A stretch of DNA of 64,000 nucleotides. It comes from Trinickia soli. Its GTDB lineage: Bacteria; Pseudomonadota; Gammaproteobacteria; Burkholderiales; Burkholderiaceae. Where the stretch lies: positions 434,001 through 498,000 of the forward strand of contig NZ_PNYB01000001.1 of NCBI RefSeq assembly GCF_002879855.1. The letters run 5' to 3'. Below the pieces are notes generated by a model that saw nothing but the letters and a program-made list of their open reading frames with translations, searched no databases and was not told where the DNA came from. Below, piece by piece: positions 1-7,775 of the stretch. The position numbers and the translations under genes were made by a program. Position 1 is the first letter of the stretch. The number at the start of each line of letters is the position of its first letter.

Positions 1-300
1 GCGATCTTCCTCGTCTCGGAGTATCAGTTGTTGCGAGAGACGATGGGCAAGCGCGAGGCGCTGCGCGAGGCCGCGCTCAATCGTCTCCGGCCGATCACGA
101 TGAGTACGCTCGCCATGATTCTCGCACTCGTACCGTTGGGTGCTGCCGTCAGCGGGTCGGGCGACCAGATGTTGCAGCCGTTGGCGATTGCCATCATCGC
201 CGGGGCATTGGTGCAGTTGCCGCTGGTTCTACTGGCGATGCCGGTGATGATCGGATTGACCGGTCGCCGTGAGGATCGCGAGCCGGCTGCTTCTCATTGA
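1..300 (+). CDS. RND efflux pump, C-terminal fragment
   Basis: The reading frame is open from the first base and stops at 298-300, so only the last 99 residues of a much longer gene are present. The segment contains the loop and last two membrane helices typical of RND inner-membrane pumps: a RLRPITMST stretch followed by hydrophobic helices (ALVPLGAA, LPLVLLAMPVM). The RxRPIxMT/S motif before the penultimate helix is conserved in the family. The fragment most resembles the heavy-metal (CzcA-like) branch, but substrate cannot be judged from the tail alone. It would be the inner-membrane proton antiporter of a tripartite envelope pump. Confidence 0.85.
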   Translation, partial: AIFLVSEYQLLRETMGKREALREAALNRLRPITMSTLAMILALVPLGAAVSGSGDQMLQPLAIAIIAGALVQLPLVLLAMPVMIGLTGRREDREPAASH

Positions 301-719
301 CCCGATTGCCGCTGCACGTAGTCGTGCATCGGCAATGCGTTTTCCGCGGCAAAACTCGAGACGAAGGTGAAGGCATCGGGACACGCGTCGCGCAGCGCCG
401 CGTCAATCAGCAATGACTTGATGCCGTCATGCACGACGGGGCTGGCGAATTGGCGTCGGCGCTGAGTCGTCTGCGTTCCGCGCTCGGCGATGAAAAGTGC
501 AACGACGCCTGCGAGGCGTTCCGGCCAGTCGGAAGGACGGAACGTGCGGCGTTCAAGCGTCAGGCCGACGATCAGATAGTGTGTCCCACCGGATGCGGGT
601 GCGATCGAACCTCCGTCGCACTGCTGCGATGGTGGCGATTGCGGTGATTGCGGTGATTGCCGCGATGTTTCGCCGCGCCCAGGCGGCGCGTCCTTCTCGT
701 CTTGCATCGTGCATCCCAT
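294..719 (-). CDS. DUF3579 family protein
   Basis: A 141-residue protein encoded convergently with the RND tail; its stop overlaps the end of that gene by a few bases. The core YLIVGLT...RTFRPSDWPERL followed by HDGIKSLLIDAALRD matches the betaproteobacterial DUF3579 family, whose function is unknown. The first 45 residues are low-complexity (repeated QSP) and not part of the domain. A second ATG at 707 has a GGGA just upstream and may be the real start. It is predicted to be cytoplasmic and shows no catalytic motif. Confidence 0.6.
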   Translation of the reverse strand: MGCTMQDEKDAPPGRGETSRQSPQSPQSPPSQQCDGGSIAPASGGTHYLIVGLTLERRTFRPSDWPERLAGVVALFIAERGTQTTQRRRQFASPVVHDGIKSLLIDAALRDACPDAFTFVSSFAAENALPMHDYVQRQSGQ

Positions 720-793
720 CGAACCAAATCAGGACGACGATGGTAGGTCATGCAACCTGACGCCCGGCTGTCGGGCGATCTCCTTGTTTACGC

Positions 794-1804
794 CTATTTT
801 TCAGCGTCGTCCAAGTACGCGGTCGTGTACGTTTTCGACAAATCGATGTCCGTTGCTTTCACGCTCGGGTCGATCGCCGACATGACGGTGAGTACCGTTC
901 GAGGACCGTCGGCCGGCATCCGGCCGTCGACAGAGAACGTGAACTGATAGGCCTTGAGCGCGTGTACGTAAAGCGCCTTCCGTTTCTCGTAGTAGCTGCG
1001 CGGCAATTGCGCGACGATCTGCTCCGCGCTGTGCGTGTGGATATATTGCAGCGCTCGCACGAAAGCGTGAGTGAGCTTGCGTGCAGCATCTGCGTGCGCG
1101 TTCACCCAAGCGGCGCGCATATAAAGACATCCTGCCGGATAATGACCGCCCAGCGCTTCTCGTGTGCCCGCTTCGGTTCGCAAATCGATCAAGACCTTGG
1201 CTTCGCCGGTCGAGAGCAACTCCGACGCCGTGGGTTCGGTCGTCATCCCCGCCACGATCCGGTGAGCCCGCATGGCATTGATGAAGGTCATGTCCGCATC
1301 GACGGGCAACAGGTGATAGTCGCTTCTATTGAGTCCGAACTTTTTTGCCATGTATTGAGTGAGAAAATCCGTCGACGATCCCAGCCCCGTTACGCCGAGC
1401 GATTTCCCCTTGAAATCGGCGGGCGTTTTGATATCCGCGGCATGCGCCGCAGCCACGAGTTCGACTTCGCCAGGCGCCGACGCGAACTGGACCAGCGATT
1501 CCACTTCGGTGCCCTTGCTTTGCAGATCAATCGTGTGATCGTAAAAACCCACCACGCCTTGTACTGCGCCCGCGATCAGTTCGTCTTCGGCATTGACGCC
1601 CGCCGGTTCGGTCACGACGTTCACGTCCAGTCCCGGCTGCTCGAAATAGCCGAGCTGTTTTGCGAGTATCGCGGGCAGATAGATGATCTTGTCGATGCCC
1701 CCCACCATGAGGGTGATCGTATCCTCGGCATGGGCGGCGCGCGTCGCCCAGCACGCACCGAGCACGAGCGCGGCCATGGCTGTCGCACGTCTTGCAGTAC
1801 TCAT
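794..1804 (-). CDS. NMT1/SsuA-type periplasmic substrate-binding protein (orphan, in the two-component operon)
   Basis: A 336-residue periplasmic solute-binding protein of the NMT1/TauA/SsuA class. The start at 1804 was chosen because GGAGAG lies just upstream and it gives a clean Sec signal (hydrophobic core, then ATRAAHA before EDTITLMVGG). The fold signature LMVGGIDK.IYLPA.LAK.LGYF and the TPADFKGKSLGVTG strand are plain. It is a paralogue of the binding protein at 7767-8816 (shared VGGIDK, HTID, GMTT.PT, ADGP.TVL). It lies 80 bp downstream of the sensor kinase with no permease or ATPase next to it, so it may serve as a sensing partner of the kinase or share the importer at 7767-10624. Both roles are inference. 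Confidence 0.85.
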   Translation of the reverse strand: MSTARRATAMAALVLGACWATRAAHAEDTITLMVGGIDKIIYLPAILAKQLGYFEQPGLDVNVVTEPAGVNAEDELIAGAVQGVVGFYDHTIDLQSKGTEVESLVQFASAPGEVELVAAAHAADIKTPADFKGKSLGVTGLGSSTDFLTQYMAKKFGLNRSDYHLLPVDADMTFINAMRAHRIVAGMTTEPTASELLSTGEAKVLIDLRTEAGTREALGGHYPAGCLYMRAAWVNAHADAARKLTHAFVRALQYIHTHSAEQIVAQLPRSYYEKRKALYVHALKAYQFTFSVDGRMPADGPRTVLTVMSAIDPSVKATDIDLSKTYTTAYLDDAEK

Positions 1805-1883
1805 CGTGGTCTCTCCACTTCGTATTTGGTGTAGTTCGTCGCGCGGCGAACACGCGTGCGACGTCTCGAATCCGGTATCCGGT

Positions 1884-3260
1884 TCAGCTTTGATCCAATG
1901 GTAGCCGAACGATGACACCCAGCCCGCCCGTGGGCCGAGTCACGAGTTCGATATCGGCGCCACATGCCTTCACCGCTTCGCCGACGATGGCGAGGCCGAG
2001 CCCGAACCCGTCGTTGCCCGACGTGTTGCCGCGACTGAACCGCTCGAACACGCGGGCTTTCATGACATCCGGAATGCCAGGTCCGGTATCGTCGACTCGC
2101 AGGATGGCGCCACCGTCTTCGCTGGGGCCGACATGAACCGTCACGTGGCCACGATGGGGCGTATAGCGGATCGCGTTATCGACGAGATTGAACGTGATGG
2201 CATGTACGAGCGTGGGATATGTCCAGATCGCGACCTCGGCGCTCGTCGCGCTCAGGCCGAGATCGATTTCCTTGTCGTCCGCAAGCACGGATAAATCGAC
2301 CAGCACCTCTTGCGCGAGATCGAGCAGCTTCACCTTCTTGCGCGGAAGATTCGCCGCGCGGCTCGATTCCGCGTGGGACAGGCTCAACAACTGATTGATC
2401 AGGTCCTTTTGTCGACGCGCGCAAGCGCGCACGGCTCGCAACGTCTCGCTCAGTTCGGGGTCTTGCGTCAGATGTGCCGCGTAATCGAGCTGCGTGCTCA
2501 TGATGGCGACCGGCGTGCGCATCTGATGGGCGGCGTCGGCGATGAATCGCTTTTGGATGTTGATCTGCGCCGTCAGGCGCATGGCGTACTGATTAATGGT
2601 ATCGACGATTGGACGCAGCTCGCGTTGGAGCTGCATGGTGCCGAGCGGGCTGAAATCGTCCGTCTCGCGTGCTTGCAAATCGCGGCGCAAATGGAGGAGG
2701 GGTTTGAGCTCGAGCGTAAGGCCGATCACCATCAGTGCCAGCGCGAGCGCGAGCAGCGCGGATTCCTGGACCAGCACGGGCCGCCAAAGCGTTTGCAGGA
2801 GATGATGGTAGGCATGGCTGCTCTCCGCCACACTGACGAGAACGGCCGTGGTGATGCCGCCCCGATACAGACGGCGAGTCAGCGTGACCATGCGCAACGC
2901 GTCACCGTGGTATTCGACGCTGCTGTAGCGGGGCGCATCTTCTGAGGTGGGATCGCCCTTCGTCAGATCGGGCCAGCCGGCCAGCACCTCGCCTGTCGCC
3001 GTCCGCACCTGGAAGTAGACGCGGTCTTGCTCGCGGGAGGCGAACATTTGCAGCGCGGCCGGGGGCGTCTCCGCATTGATCCGGTCTTGTTGCCACCTGA
3101 CCTGGCCGGCCATGACTTCAGCCGACGCAAGCAAGCGGCGATCTTGGACGAGCAGGGCGGTGTGCCGAGCGTTTTGCCAGGATACGATTGCCATCAACGC
3201 CAGCACCACCGTCATGGGCACCAGCACCCACAAGAGCAGCCGCACACGCAACTGGTTCAT
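1884..3260 (-). CDS. TctE-like sensor histidine kinase
   Basis: A 458-residue inner-membrane histidine kinase. A first membrane helix at about residues 8-27 and a second at about 165-185 bracket a periplasmic domain resembling 2CSK_N, the sensor domain of TctE-type kinases. The phospho-acceptor box is AAHQMRTP (His245), followed by the N box NLVDNAIRYTP, G1 box DDTGPGIP and G2 box GFGLGLAI. The gene overlaps the response regulator upstream by 4 bp (ATGA at 3257-3260), the usual translational coupling. TctE-type kinases control uptake of carboxylates, which fits the transport genes around it; the actual ligand is not visible. Confidence 0.9.
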   Translation of the reverse strand: MNQLRVRLLLWVLVPMTVVLALMAIVSWQNARHTALLVQDRRLLASAEVMAGQVRWQQDRINAETPPAALQMFASREQDRVYFQVRTATGEVLAGWPDLTKGDPTSEDAPRYSSVEYHGDALRMVTLTRRLYRGGITTAVLVSVAESSHAYHHLLQTLWRPVLVQESALLALALALMVIGLTLELKPLLHLRRDLQARETDDFSPLGTMQLQRELRPIVDTINQYAMRLTAQINIQKRFIADAAHQMRTPVAIMSTQLDYAAHLTQDPELSETLRAVRACARRQKDLINQLLSLSHAESSRAANLPRKKVKLLDLAQEVLVDLSVLADDKEIDLGLSATSAEVAIWTYPTLVHAITFNLVDNAIRYTPHRGHVTVHVGPSEDGGAILRVDDTGPGIPDVMKARVFERFSRGNTSGNDGFGLGLAIVGEAVKACGADIELVTRPTGGLGVIVRLPLDQS

Positions 3261-3934
3261 GTGGCGGCATTCGCGTCGCGCAGCAGGTAGCCGAGCCCGC
3301 GCAACGTCAGGATCCGTGCCTGCGACCCCGATAGCTTGCGTCGTAGGCGATGCACATACGTTTCGATGGCGTTTTCACTCGCTTCGCTGCCGATGTCGAA
3401 CACCTTGACCATCAACTGCGCCTTGGTGACGGTTTTTCCCTGCCGCAGCATCAGCGTTTCGAGCACGTGATGCTCGCGCAGTGTCAACTCGAGCGGCTGG
3501 CCGCCGGCACGGAATTCGTGTGTGTCGAGGTCGAACTGAAGATCCGCGCATTGAACGACCGATTGGCTGCTGCGGCCATGCCGTCTGATCAAAGCCTTGA
3601 TGCGCGCGACGAGCTCGCGCATTTCGAACGGCTTCCCGACGTAATCGTCGGCACCGAGATCGAGGCAATCCACCTTGGCATCGACGGAGGCGTTGGCTGT
3701 GACCACGAGTACTGGCGTATCGTTGCGGCGGCGCCGAATGCTGCTGAGCACGTTGCGCCCATCCATGCCGGGTAGCCGAAGATCGAGGAGCAGCAGGTCG
3801 TACTGAGATTGGCCGATGCGATCGATAGCGGCCGAACCGTCGTGTACGCATTCGACGTCGAATCGCTCCGCCTGCAGCGCCTTGCTGAGCCAAAGCGCAA
3901 ACTCCAGATTGTCTTCTACAAGCAGCAGTTTCAT
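3257..3934 (-). CDS. TctD-like OmpR-family response regulator
   Basis: A 225-residue two-domain regulator. The receiver domain starts MKLLLVEDN, with the phospho-acceptor in LLLLDLRLPG (Asp51) and the conserved Lys in DYVGKPFEM. A C-terminal winged helix follows (ELTLREHHVLETLMLR...ENAIETYVHRLRRKL). The start at 3934 matches the family N-terminus; a longer form from 3958 is possible. It is the first gene of the regulator-kinase-binding-protein run and lies 50 bp below intergenic element A. OmpR-family proteins bind direct half-sites one helical turn apart, so the GCTGTC repeats at 7275 and 12484 are candidate targets (inference). Confidence 0.9.
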   Translation of the reverse strand: MKLLLVEDNLEFALWLSKALQAERFDVECVHDGSAAIDRIGQSQYDLLLLDLRLPGMDGRNVLSSIRRRRNDTPVLVVTANASVDAKVDCLDLGADDYVGKPFEMRELVARIKALIRRHGRSSQSVVQCADLQFDLDTHEFRAGGQPLELTLREHHVLETLMLRQGKTVTKAQLMVKVFDIGSEASENAIETYVHRLRRKLSGSQARILTLRGLGYLLRDANAAT

Positions 3935-3987
3935 CGAGGCCACCAACGTCTCACGCAAATCAATCGCGATGATCGGTATTTAAGGAT

Positions 3988-4093
3988 TTTCGCGTTAGCG
4001 AGAACATCGCCGGCAATATCGGTTACCGTTTTACCGTGAGGCAGTTCCCACAATTTACGTGCCCACCGGGTGTTCCGCCATCCGTTATTTCCC
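3988..4093 (-). other. Conserved structured intergenic element, copy A
   Basis: About 105 bp that align with 7670-7775 (copy B) at roughly 70% identity by eye. Read on the minus strand it begins at the GGGAAATAACGG that also holds the upstream gene's stop codon. It then contains a stem with arms at 4060-4069 and 4034-4043, the invariant run GGTAAAACG, and a small hairpin TTCTCGC...GCGAA. The long stem is kept in copy B although its bases differ, which points to RNA structure. It sits between the chemoreceptor and the response regulator, so it is a 3' UTR, a leader or both. No U-tract follows the stem, so it is not a simple terminator. Confidence 0.5.
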
Positions 4094-5686
4094 TGGATAT
4101 TCTTGTTTTTCGAGCATCGCATTCTCGTCGACCGTGAACACCGAAATGGCACTGTTCAGATCCGCAGCCTGCTTTTCGAGCGACTTGGCGGCGGCGGCCG
4201 CCTGTTCGACAAGCGCGGCATTCTGCTGAGTCACGTCATCCATTTGCATCACCGCTTGATTGACCTGTTCGATGCCCCGGCTCTGCTCGTTCGAAGCCGC
4301 CGCGATTTCGCAGACGATGTCGGCCACCTGTTTGATCGCGTGCCTGACTGAGCCGACGGTTTCGCCGACTTCAACAGCCTGTAGCGCGCCGTCCTGAATC
4401 ATTCCGACCGATGACACAATCAAATCCTTGATTTCCTTCGCCGCCGCAGCCGAGCGTTGCGCCAACCCTCGTACCTCGTTCGCCACCACCGCGAAGCCTC
4501 GTCCCTGTTCGCCGGCCCGCGCGGCCTCCACGGAAGCGTTCAACGCGAGAATGTTCGTCTGGAACGCAATACCTTCTATGGCGCTCGTGATTTCCGAAAT
4601 CTTCGTCGAGCTGCCGCTGATCTTTTCGATCGTCGCAACCATGCCCTGTACTGCATCGTTGCCGCTGTCGGCCAGGTCGGCGGCCCTGACCGCCAACGCA
4701 TTTGCTTGCTGCGCATTGCCTGCGTTTTGCCGCACGGTTTCAGTCAACTGCGTCATCGTCGATGCGGTCTGCTCGAGTGAGGCAGCCTGCTCCTCGGTCC
4801 GCACGGAAAGGTCGGCGTTGCCGCTTGCGATTTCCTCCGATGCGACCTGCACCGACTCGGTCGCCGACCGAATCTCCGAGACCACTTCCGCCAGGTTGCC
4901 GTTCATTGTACGAAGCGCTTGCAGCAGCAAACCGACCTCGTCGCGTCGAGCGGTGTCGATGCGCGACGTCAAATCGCGCGAAGCCACCGTCTCAGCCACG
5001 CGGACCGCTTGCCGGAGCGGCACGGTGATACTGCGCGTAGCAAGCCATGCGACTGCTACGCCGGCCGCGACGCCGACACCGCACAGCGCGAGAAGCCATC
5101 CGATGCTGCGTCCATACGTGCCGTGGGCTTCGGTCGACGTTTCGCTGCTCTGAGCGTTTTCGTAATCGCTGAACCGCACCATGATTGCGATCCATCGGTT
5201 GAGCGCCGGAACCGCTTCGTTCATCATCAAGTCGCGTGCGCCAGGATCGTTCGCGAGCGCGAGGGTTAGCACCTTTTTTGCGGCCGGTAGCGCGCTGTTG
5301 TGAGCCGCTTTGAGCTCCTTCAGAAAGTTGCGCTCGTCGTCGCTGACTCCCGGATCGTCACCAAACAGCGTGTCAAGCCTCTTCGCCGCGCTGTCATAGT
5401 TCGCGATGCCGCTATCGAAAGTCCGCTTCTCGGCGACTTTGCGCGAGTCGTCGGAGAGTGCGACGCAATTGCGCATCGCAGCCGCCGCCTCTTGGGCGCT
5501 TTCGAGGGCCTGTGAAACCAGCCGGTTCTCGCCCCCACTGACATCGACGGCATCCGTCAGCGCGCCGTCCATGACGTAAAGCTGCGTGACGCCCACGATC
5601 GCCACGCCGACCATGAGGGCAAGCAGTGCGCCAAATGCCAAGCCAAGCCTGACCCCGATCTTCATGTTCGACACATACGCCTTCAT
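4085..5686 (-). CDS. Methyl-accepting chemotaxis protein (coupled to phaZ)
   Basis: A 533-residue chemoreceptor. TM1 lies at about residues 10-32, then a periplasmic four-helix ligand-binding region, TM2 at about 190-212, a HAMP segment (TRSITVPLRQAV) and a long cytoplasmic signalling hairpin whose tip carries the invariant [16 protein letters not shown]. The start at 5686 has AGGACGG upstream, and its ATG overlaps the phaZ stop as ATGA at 5683-5686, so the two are translationally coupled. The last residues (NAML.K.....GK) and the following DNA resemble the end of the binding protein at 7767-8816, which is odd for an MCP. There is no CheR-docking NWETF tail. Confidence 0.93.
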   Translation of the reverse strand: MKAYVSNMKIGVRLGLAFGALLALMVGVAIVGVTQLYVMDGALTDAVDVSGGENRLVSQALESAQEAAAAMRNCVALSDDSRKVAEKRTFDSGIANYDSAAKRLDTLFGDDPGVSDDERNFLKELKAAHNSALPAAKKVLTLALANDPGARDLMMNEAVPALNRWIAIMVRFSDYENAQSSETSTEAHGTYGRSIGWLLALCGVGVAAGVAVAWLATRSITVPLRQAVRVAETVASRDLTSRIDTARRDEVGLLLQALRTMNGNLAEVVSEIRSATESVQVASEEIASGNADLSVRTEEQAASLEQTASTMTQLTETVRQNAGNAQQANALAVRAADLADSGNDAVQGMVATIEKISGSSTKISEITSAIEGIAFQTNILALNASVEAARAGEQGRGFAVVANEVRGLAQRSAAAAKEIKDLIVSSVGMIQDGALQAVEVGETVGSVRHAIKQVADIVCEIAAASNEQSRGIEQVNQAVMQMDDVTQQNAALVEQAAAAAKSLEKQAADLNSAISVFTVDENAMLEKQEYPGK

Positions 5687-6996
5687 CGCCGTCCTAGCCG
5701 AAAATACGGGTACATACTGCGATTCCGTCGTCGGGCGCCCCATGCGCGGCGAGCGTAGGCGTCGATGCATGCACTCCACGCGCACGCGTCATACCGATAG
5801 ATCAGATCGCGCAGTTGCGGATAGATGACGCTGCGCCAGACGTGCCCCGAGAAAATGCCGTAGTGGCCGCAAGCAGGGCCGGTCAGGCGATGCTTGTCCG
5901 ATGCGTGGATGCTCGTGCAGAGATCGTGGGCTGCGTGGGTCTGTCCGCGCCCGCAGATGTCGTCGCGCTCCCCTTCGACGGTGATGAGCGCTGTGTTCGC
6001 GAGGGCATCCGGCCGCACGAGTTCGCCGAAAACGTGCCACTCGCCACGCGCAAGGCTGAACTCTTGAAACACCACCCGAACTGTTTCCAGATAGTATTCG
6101 GCCGCCATATCGAGCACGGCATTGTATTCGTCGTAAAAGCGGCGATGTGCCTCGGCAGCCTCGCCGTCACCGGCGGCGACGGCGGAGCAGTAGCGCGCGT
6201 GCGAGCGCAGGTGGCGTTCCGAATTCATCGCAACAAAGGCCGCGTGTTGCATGAACCCCGGGTACACCTTGCGTCCCTTGCCCGCATAGCCGGCGCAAAC
6301 CGTATCGATCAATTCCCGCTCGAACCACTCGAGCGGCCGGTTGACGGCAAGTTCGTTGACCGCCGTCGGATCGCAGCGCGCATCGATGGGCCCGCCCATC
6401 AGCGTCACGCTTCGGGGCGTTGCTTCACCGCCGGCGGCCATCAGCGACACGGCGCCCAACACCGGTACGGTCGATTGGCATACCGACACCACATGCACAT
6501 CCGGGCCGAGAAGTCGGATGAATTCCTGCACGTACTCGACGTAATCGTCCAGACGAAAAGCCCCCTCGGAAAGGGGGACCTCTCGCGCATCGACCCAATC
6601 GGTCACGTAAACGTCGAAATCCGGCAGCATCGTGCGTACGGTGTCGCGCAGTAGCGTGGCATGGTGGCCCGACAGCGGAGCGACGACCAGCGCGATCGGA
6701 TGCCTGCATGCGCTCGCGCGTTCGAAATGGAGCAACCGGCAGAATGGCAACGCGAGCGCGAGGGTTTCCGTCACCTCGACCCGCCGACCGTCGACAACTG
6801 TCTCGCTCAGGCCGAATGCCGGTTTCGTGTAACGCTTGCACAGCCGCACAAGCAGGTCGCAACCGGCCGCGAATCGGCGGGCAGGCTGTGCGAACGGCGC
6901 GTCGTCGAGAATCTCGAAGAAGTTTGCGGCGGCCTGTAACCATGGGAGGACGGGGGCCCAGAGGCTCTTGTTCAACTCGTACAGCGAATACGGCAT
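5683..6996 (-). CDS. phaZ: Intracellular poly(3-hydroxybutyrate) depolymerase
   Basis: A 437-residue protein of the PhaZ family that breaks down native intracellular PHB granules. The start MPYSLYELN at 6996 is the typical family N-terminus. The characteristic sequences VVAPLSGHHATLLRDTV and VYVTDWVDAREVP are present, and the nucleophile motif is SVCQSTVPVLGA with Cys173, corresponding to the catalytic cysteine of the Cupriavidus necator enzyme; the usual CQP is CQS here. The length matches the family (about 400-440). It is followed without a gap by a chemoreceptor, an unusual partner, and is preceded by a roughly 260-bp leader with the C2 promoter-like module. Confidence 0.9.
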   Translation of the reverse strand: MPYSLYELNKSLWAPVLPWLQAAANFFEILDDAPFAQPARRFAAGCDLLVRLCKRYTKPAFGLSETVVDGRRVEVTETLALALPFCRLLHFERASACRHPIALVVAPLSGHHATLLRDTVRTMLPDFDVYVTDWVDAREVPLSEGAFRLDDYVEYVQEFIRLLGPDVHVVSVCQSTVPVLGAVSLMAAGGEATPRSVTLMGGPIDARCDPTAVNELAVNRPLEWFERELIDTVCAGYAGKGRKVYPGFMQHAAFVAMNSERHLRSHARYCSAVAAGDGEAAEAHRRFYDEYNAVLDMAAEYYLETVRVVFQEFSLARGEWHVFGELVRPDALANTALITVEGERDDICGRGQTHAAHDLCTSIHASDKHRLTGPACGHYGIFSGHVWRSVIYPQLRDLIYRYDACAWSACIDAYARRAWGARRRNRSMYPYFRLGRR

Positions 6997-7217
6997 CAAC
7001 ACTTCATTTCCCCCTGGGCGAGTGCAAAGGATTCGGCACCCGATAAATGCAATACGGCGGGCAACTCTGGCCGCCAGGTACTGCAATTGGTCTCCAATAG
7101 CGACGCTTGTCTTCTTTTCGAAGGCTGCACACACCTGCCCCGTGCGCGTCGTTGCCGTACATCGACATGGCGAGGCACGAACGCCAACACCCGGTCGGAC
7201 GCGCTTTCAGCGCGACT

Positions 7218-7249
7218 GAGCGAACCTGCTGCGATGAGTCGGTTCGCTC
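7218..7249. other. Stem-loop in the phaZ leader
   Basis: Perfect 9-bp inverted repeat GAGCGAACC / GGTTCGCTC with a 14-nt loop, just downstream (minus strand) of the TACCAT hexamer of module C2. Module C1 upstream of the porin gene is followed by a comparable perfect stem. The rest of 7001-7336 holds no gene I can support. Confidence 0.45.
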
Positions 7250-7257
7250 GGTAAATG

Positions 7258-7324
7258 GATGGTAGAGAGGGCAAGCTGTCTACTGGCTGTCAGGACGCGC
7301 ACGGAAGAGCCGGTATTTACCCCA
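7258..7324 (-). promoter_or_regulatory. Module C2: GCTGTC direct-repeat operator and promoter upstream of phaZ
   Basis: Two GCTGTC half-sites (7275-7280 and 7286-7291) are spaced 11 bp apart, the geometry used by OmpR/PhoB-family regulators. About 65 bp around them match 12468-12533 closely: GGTAG.GAG.GCAAG on one side, a GGTA.TTACCCCA block on the other. On the minus strand a TACCAT hexamer that could act as a -10 lies just downstream of the box, followed by a stem-loop. It precedes phaZ. Whether the regulator at 3257 binds here is inference. Confidence 0.5.
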
Positions 7325-7336
7325 GGGTGGTTACCG

Positions 7337-7648
7337 CTACATGCCGCCGCGCTGCGCAAGCGCTTCCAGCATGACATTCGTTTGCTCCATCAGGGTCGTG
7401 TGATACGCGAGCGGCGTAACCATGTCCTCGGTCCGCGAGAGCAGTTCCTCGATGCCTTGCCGGAACGACGATTCAATCCGCAGACATTGGTCGGCCGCGA
7501 GTTGCGGCAGCACGGCATCGACGAACTTGCACAGGACGGCCAAGCGGGCGCCGAATCGTGCCACCGCCTCGCTGTTTTGCTGCACGTCGGGCAGAGGAGG
7601 GACCGGGCGGAGCCGAATTGTGTCCATTGGGAAGGGGGTGAAAATCAT
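7337..7648 (-). CDS. Small hypothetical protein after the ABC importer
   Basis: A 103-residue reading frame from an ATG at 7648 (a TTG at 7678 would add 10 residues). It is predicted to be mostly helical and cytoplasmic, with leucine-rich stretches (ARFGARLAVLCKFVDAVLPQLA and a second near the C-terminus). I do not recognise the family. It is the last gene on the strand of the ABC operon, separated from the binding-protein gene by element B, and ends just before module C2. No convincing ribosome binding site is visible. Confidence 0.45.
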   Translation of the reverse strand: MIFTPFPMDTIRLRPVPPLPDVQQNSEAVARFGARLAVLCKFVDAVLPQLAADQCLRIESSFRQGIEELLSRTEDMVTPLAYHTTLMEQTNVMLEALAQRGGM

Positions 7649-7669
7649 CGGCTTCACGCGGTGGAGACA

Positions 7670-7775
7670 TTCGCGCAAGCGAGAATATCTCCAGCCATGC
7701 CGGTTAGCGTTTTACCGGGAGACGCGTATCGCCATGTACGTGTCCTCCCGGGTCCTTCACGGTCCGTTATTTCCC
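7670..7775 (-). other. Conserved structured intergenic element, copy B
   Basis: Partner of element A (3988-4093). On the minus strand it starts at the GGGAAATAACGG containing the stop of the binding protein. It then has a perfect 7-bp stem CCGGGAG / CTCCCGG (7745-7751 with 7715-7721), the shared GGTAAAACG run, and a terminal hairpin built from GGAGA, ATTC and CGC arms. The stem bases differ from copy A while pairing is kept. It separates the ABC operon from the 103-aa gene. No poly-U run follows. Confidence 0.5.

Noticed and set aside
1-300. RND tail at the window start and RND head at the window end could be one gene on a circular molecule.
   Set aside because: The window is an exact round length, and most of a roughly 1000-residue RND protein would be missing between the two parts. 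Tandem or paralogous pumps are more likely.
962-1834. Long plus-strand frame of 290 codons.
   Set aside because: It is antisense to the binding-protein gene, which has signal peptide, ribosome binding site and family motifs. High GC produces such mirror frames throughout this window.
3988-4093. Element A as a c-di-GMP (GEMM) riboswitch because of GGTAACCGAT.
   Set aside because: The rest of the GEMM consensus (GGGACGCAAAGCC region) is absent in both copies.
7258-7324. Module C2 (and C1) as a riboswitch such as the xanthine/NMT1 class.
   Set aside because: C2 lies about 260 bp from the phaZ start and the conserved core is a direct repeat with helical spacing, which fits DNA binding better. 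I could not match the known aptamer consensus from memory.
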